This document shows positions 61,401-64,000 of a stretch of 64,000 nucleotides of DNA, piece by piece. The notes beneath the pieces were generated by a model. The model had not been told where the DNA came from. It was given only the letters and a program-made list of their open reading frames with translations, and did no database searches. Made by a program: the position numbers and the translations under genes. Within the stretch, counting starts at the first letter, position 1. Each line of letters starts with the position of its first letter. The stretch spans positions 62,001-126,000 of the forward strand of contig NZ_JOAJ01000007.1 in NCBI RefSeq assembly GCF_000720425.1, read 5' to 3'. Source of the DNA: Nocardia rhamnosiphila NBRC 108938. Lineage in GTDB: Bacteria; Actinomycetota; Actinomycetes; Mycobacteriales; Mycobacteriaceae.

Positions 61401-64000
61401 GTTACCGCATCGGGCCCGTACAGATCCGCCACTGTGCGCACCACAGTCGCGATCACCACATCGGAGCCGGTTCCGGGTACCGAGGGGATCGAAAGCGCGG
61501 TCAATTCCGCGGCCAGCGCCGTACCGGCCCGACGCACCCGCTCGTCGGCCTCGGCGAACGCGGTGAGATCAGCGGTGAGATCGGCCAGCCTATCCCCATA
61601 AGCTTCGCGCCGATCGGTACTCCAGTGCCGGACCCGGGCCTCGAGCTGCTCGCGCAGGCCGGCAGGACCGATGGCATAGATGTCGAGGGCGCGCAGCCCA
61701 CGTTCCGAAACAGTCGCCCAGTGCGCTCGGTCCGCCAATGCCCGGGTGAGGTCGGCGCTGGCGGCATCCATCGGCGCATAGGCCTGCTGTAGTCGATGGA
61801 AACGGTGCACGACCTCGACGTGCGCGCGCCGCTGTGCGTCGGCGGTACCCGCCGGGGCACCCAACTCGGCGATATGCACGCTCACCGGAGTGCGTACATC
61901 GCGTCCGAGCTGCCGGAGCGCGTCCTGGTATTGCCGGGCCAGTTCGAAGCGCCGGAGATCCGCGTCCCGCTGGGCGCGCGTCACCGCGCGCAGTCGTGAC
62001 GATACCTCGGCGTCGAGTTGCAGCCGCCCGTCGCTGCGGGGCCACTCCGAGCCACCTGGATCGCGCTGCCGACTCCGCTCGATACTCGATTCATCTGATA
62101 CGGATTCCGCAGCATCGGGCCCGGAAGACGTACTCTCCGATACCGGGGGCCCGTAGGTCGTCAGCCCGTCGGGGGAAGTCGGTGCGTACTCCGCACCATC
62201 GTCGCGGTGATGGCGGGCCAGGATCTGATCCGGAAGATTCCGGGGGACATACGTGGAGTCGGGAAGGGAGTGCCGCGGCCGGCGCGGACGGTCCAGGGCC
62301 TCGTTCTCATCGACCGGCCGACTGGGCGCCGCTGTCCGGCGCGGCTGCTCATCGCGTTCGGGGACGCGGGCCGCACCGTCGCCGGCGACAGGTCCGCGGG
62401 GGCGCGGTCCGGTCTCCGGACGCCGAGTCCCACCTCCGTCGGTGTCGGGGCCGGCATCCGGGTCGTCGGGGCCGGCGGTAGGAGGCTGCTCTGCCGTGCC
62501 GGTGGACTCAGGAGCCGAGATTTCGGTTTCCGGCGACGTCGTCGCGCTGGGAGCCCCGGTGGTCGGATTCAGCGGGATCAAACCGTGGGCTTTCAAGAAC
62601 GCACTCACACTGGGACTCGAGCCGACCAGGTTTTCCAGCACCTGGCGCAGGTCCACTTCTTCGTGGACATAGATGTTCTCGCGCAGCCAGTCGCCGAGCT
62701 CCGTGGTGAGCCGGCCGCCGTTGTCGGCGATCTTCTGCTGGACCTGTTCGGCGACATTGCGGGTGAGCGCCTCGGGCCCGGACATCCGTCCCGGGCCGAG
62801 TTCGAAAGCAGGCGAGTCGTCCGGCAGCGCCGCATCGGCCCACCGCTGCCTCAGATGACTGTCGACGCCGTCCGGAATCGGAGGGAGCGACGCCCCGAGG
62901 ACGATCGCCATGGCCCGGACCCCGGACCGCTGGATCCGACGCACTTCCAACGCAGTCAAGCCGAGCTCGGCAGCGAGCTCCTTGATCGATCGAGCCCCGA
63001 CACCGTACAGCCTGGCCAGCACGGCCCGCGGGATCGCGTCCAGCAGACTCACTGCGGCATGGAATTCCCGGTCGGTCACCGCCGACAATGCCGCCCGTTC
63101 CCGCTCGTCGAAAACGTCATCGACGAGCGAAATCCGGAACCGAGCCTCCCGATGCGGCTCGACGCCCGCCGCTGCTGCCGGGTCCTCCCCGCCGACGAAC
63201 TGGGTAGCCGCGAGACTGCGGTCCACCGGCCGCTGGGGGTCGGAGGGCGAAAACCGATCCGGCCGGGAGCCTATTGCGCCATCCCGGCGGTCTACCCGAA
63301 CCTTGCGGCTGCGGAATATTCTGTTCGCCGCCGTCACGGCCGGGCCGGTGATTGATATGGCCGGGCGGGCGGGACGCTGGTTCTCATCCGCCACGACGGC
63401 ACCACGCGCGGTCTTGACCAAGTACTGCTGATGCTCCAGGTCGCGGTAGACCCTTGCGACTGTTTCGCGCGATATGCCGAGGTATTCGCCCAGTTTCCCT
63501 TGCGGCGTGAGTTTCTGACCCGCCGTCAACTCGCCGGCGTGGATCGCGCGACTGATCAGGAACCCGAGCGCGACATGCCAGTTGTGAGCGGCCGCCAAAT
63601 CGTAGATCACACCACGATCCGGGCTCCCGGTGAGCTTCTCGACGAACTCGGCGGCAGTAGGTGCCGCAATCGCGGGGATCTCCAGGTCGGCCGGTCGCAG
63701 ATGCTCATCCGCCACGACGGCACCACGCGCGGTCTTGACCAAGTACTGCTGATGCTCCAGGTCCTGGTAGACCCTTGCGACCGTGTCTTTCGATACGCCG
63801 AGGTACTCGCCCAGTTCCGGGGCAGGCGTGAGCTTCTGGCCCGTTGTCAGCTCGCCGGCGTGGATCGCGCGACTGATCAAGAACCCGAGCGCGACATGCC
63901 AGTTGTGAGCGGCCGCCAAATCGTCGATCACACCACGATCCGGGCTCCCGGTGAGCTTGCGGACAAACTCTGTGGGCGCCAGACCGGCCGCCGCCGGCTG
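58412..64000 (-). CDS. Giant modular protein: GntR HTH repeats, papain-like domain, LacI HTHs (first ORF, partial at right edge)
   Basis: At least 1862 residues; the frame stays open to the window edge. Counting from the GTG at 63931: 4-76 and 111-183 are near-identical GntR-type HTHs (LGEYLGVSKDTVARVYQDLE) in a 107-residue repeat; a third copy runs off the edge. GAIGSRP is at 218-224. A sigma-4-like HTH is at about 285-345 (IKELAAELGLTALEVRRIQR). 455-635 is disordered, 640-815 and 980-1110 are coiled coil. A papain/C39-like domain (1115-1240) has Cys1126 in SSGTYCGPFSL, His1197 in GEGHIYAVVSLGG and Asp1212-1213. The region 1356-1520 is an unknown alpha/beta domain. Four LacI-type HTHs end it (about 1590-1800; TLQEVAVAAGVSPETVREVV is clearest). 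No membrane segment is seen. Its stop overlaps the next ORF's start. Confidence 0.8.
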   Translation of the reverse strand, partial: QPAAAGLAPTEFVRKLTGSPDRGVIDDLAAAHNWHVALGFLISRAIHAGELTTGQKLTPAPELGEYLGVSKDTVARVYQDLEHQQYLVKTARGAVVADEHLRPADLEIPAIAAPTAAEFVEKLTGSPDRGVIYDLAAAHNWHVALGFLISRAIHAGELTAGQKLTPQGKLGEYLGISRETVARVYRDLEHQQYLVKTARGAVVADENQRPARPAISITGPAVTAANRIFRSRKVRVDRRDGAIGSRPDRFSPSDPQRPVDRSLAATQFVGGEDPAAAAGVEPHREARFRISLVDDVFDERERAALSAVTDREFHAAVSLLDAIPRAVLARLYGVGARSIKELAAELGLTALEVRRIQRSGVRAMAIVLGASLPPIPDGVDSHLRQRWADAALPDDSPAFELGPGRMSGPEALTRNVAEQVQQKIADNGGRLTTELGDWLRENIYVHEEVDLRQVLENLVGSSPSVSAFLKAHGLIPLNPTTGAPSATTSPETEISAPESTGTAEQPPTAGPDDPDAGPDTDGGGTRRPETGPRPRGPVAGDGAARVPERDEQPRRTAAPSRPVDENEALDRPRRPRHSLPDSTYVPRNLPDQILARHHRDDGAEYAPTSPDGLTTYGPPVSESTSSGPDAAESVSDESSIERSRQRDPGGSEWPRSDGRLQLDAEVSSRLRAVTRAQRDADLRRFELARQYQDALRQLGRDVRTPVSVHIAELGAPAGTADAQRRAHVEVVHRFHRLQQAYAPMDAASADLTRALADRAHWATVSERGLRALDIYAIGPAGLREQLEARVRHWSTDRREAYGDRLADLTADLTAFAEADERVRRAGTALAAELTALSIPSVPGTGSDVVIATVVRTVADLYGPDAVTLLTDIAETEPDARMQDLLGGRVVRMTSHTHLVSRLTLLGPGSSIVVVEHGNVFAARYVLTNRSGTIVQVARDAGRAEEFIPAATGGKTIVGVEIRADGRPQHPAGPEWYAPPQTTRPPGRESSHARDLHAAVVQGGNVWRRAQAEAQVLGVDSARLAPELRARLIEELEELAAGPEPRAARARDLAATLAVHQQISDEITELRKLERQRWQAALTHHVLQARTWAAEKAVGPGVNAPAELARLRSALVRARAELEAADAALETALKARRPVDGPKLSSGTYCGPFSLMALATLTGNPDIELIDRESANGITGLDLSVALGVDLEPVELDALRQAIPVDGFALVNANNSDGEGHIYAVVSLGGELVVIDDNGIGIYDFPLIHRGGGHHISLQIGVCDAAGRLMGPLSGRTRGRLRELAGQLNDLMKQNREQFGARAVDGDVKQKRGRLVREVRSVLAEERTTRAAAESVQQTGADPIISSVRAQVERLLAAADDGPGPHDETPAPEKIQRRSAGPRFTTLAEYFNAATAVDIETRGHALSIAEPLLYADDNATIEWETHDGVDTLVVSAGTGRELLEVSLRSESGEFHMRLLVAENDRLCTELAFRMSRIISRWLDFESCDHAMAHLDRRRRALMEDGYGSGAIEVVVTGPAGRRQLEFVVHVEHGASEQLFYDEATGSMPRGHDTAAGGARSGAELPGRGRAVSVTTVRSALLNSAVDDPAPVHDLAAAQIVRDARAGDLAAGRSLSMQFEARAAAADIPPVTVAKWLAGGPVPAESAARLQVAARDIGYDLPRLPLWRAVAVDAGVPVRTVLCVLKGIRVPEQSARAVQEAAQRHGLALPWTPVVAGDAEVDPYPIATLQEVAVAAGVSPETVREVVSRHAPAHDLSHRRARAAALQLSYGGPLAGLGAVRTRPAEVAARAGVSLEIVAAVLDGLLSVENGDGARVFDAMQQLIEDDDDSDGGGAARPEDKPLAGGPMGGAGAAPDQGSPRRGQ
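63359..64000. repeat. 321-bp tandem repeats encoding GntR-type HTH units
   Basis: Two copies with a period of 321 bp (107 codons) are visible; CTCATCCGCCACGACGGCAC, for example, starts at 63383 and at 63704. Copies differ at only a few percent of bases over long stretches (compare 63540-63640 with 63861-63961), and the start of another copy reaches the window edge. Such identity shows recent duplication or gene conversion, and copy number may vary between strains. Confidence 0.85.

Noticed and set aside
1..64000. tRNA, rRNA, CRISPR arrays, insertion sequences
   Set aside because: I found no cloverleaf with a T-arm GTTCRA core in context, no spaced identical repeats of CRISPR type and no transposase-like protein.

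Overview
The window is high-GC actinobacterial DNA. GC-rich third codon positions, GTG/TTG starts, ATGA/GTGA stop-start overlaps, a DyP peroxidase group, a MoxR cassette and very large modular proteins together suggest Nocardia or a close relative. The genus is an inference from gene style, not from a marker gene. I saw no rRNA, tRNA, CRISPR array, transposase or origin.

Layout. 1-2.1 kb: edge of a small membrane protein, then a NarL-type two-component system. 2.1-3.6 kb: an HTH regulator and a broken IPT/TIG gene. 3.9-7.0 kb: acyl-CoA carboxylase beta subunit, a tiny hydrophobic ORF and a fatty acid desaturase. 7.2-10.2 kb: a 970-residue coiled-coil / Gly-Ser-Ala-rich / single-membrane-segment protein. 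10.6-14.6 kb: a three-gene MoxR ATPase / VWA cassette. 15-18.8 kb: a methyltransferase, an MHS-type transporter and a HutC-type GntR regulator.

18.9-38.6 kb is a two-armed CoA-ester catabolic locus. The plus arm encodes an acyl-CoA dehydrogenase, an enoyl-CoA hydratase/isomerase-like protein, a CaiB-type CoA-transferase, an SDR, two MaoC/HTD2-type hydratases and a thiolase; a stress protein lies in it on the opposite strand. The minus arm encodes an ABC importer, an ADP-forming-type acyl-CoA ligase, two MmgE/PrpD proteins and a second acyl-CoA dehydrogenase. An FCD-type GntR regulator and an MFS transporter close the region. A TTCTATAGAA-like palindrome occurs at the regulator's divergent promoter and before the plus-arm genes, so one regulator may control both arms. 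The likely role is uptake, CoA activation and beta-oxidation-like breakdown of an unidentified (possibly branched or dicarboxylic) acid.

38.7-50.1 kb: FadD-type acyl-CoA synthetase, slipin, DyP peroxidase with two partners, FAD monooxygenase, secreted protein, MarR regulator and a Thr-rich membrane-anchored protein.

50.3-64.0 kb (minus strand) is the most unusual part: three very large coupled ORFs. The first (open at the right edge) has tandem GntR-type HTH repeats, a sigma-region-4-like HTH, coiled coils, a papain/C39-like Cys-His domain and four LacI-type HTHs. The second has two sigma-region-2-like segments and about nine tandem GerE-like HTH modules. The third has two aminoglycoside-phosphotransferase-like domains, the second degenerate. 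A short I-G-x-x-P motif recurs seven times in the linkers of all three. Two frame breaks lie inside the second ORF and at its junction with the third. I do not know a described system with this architecture.
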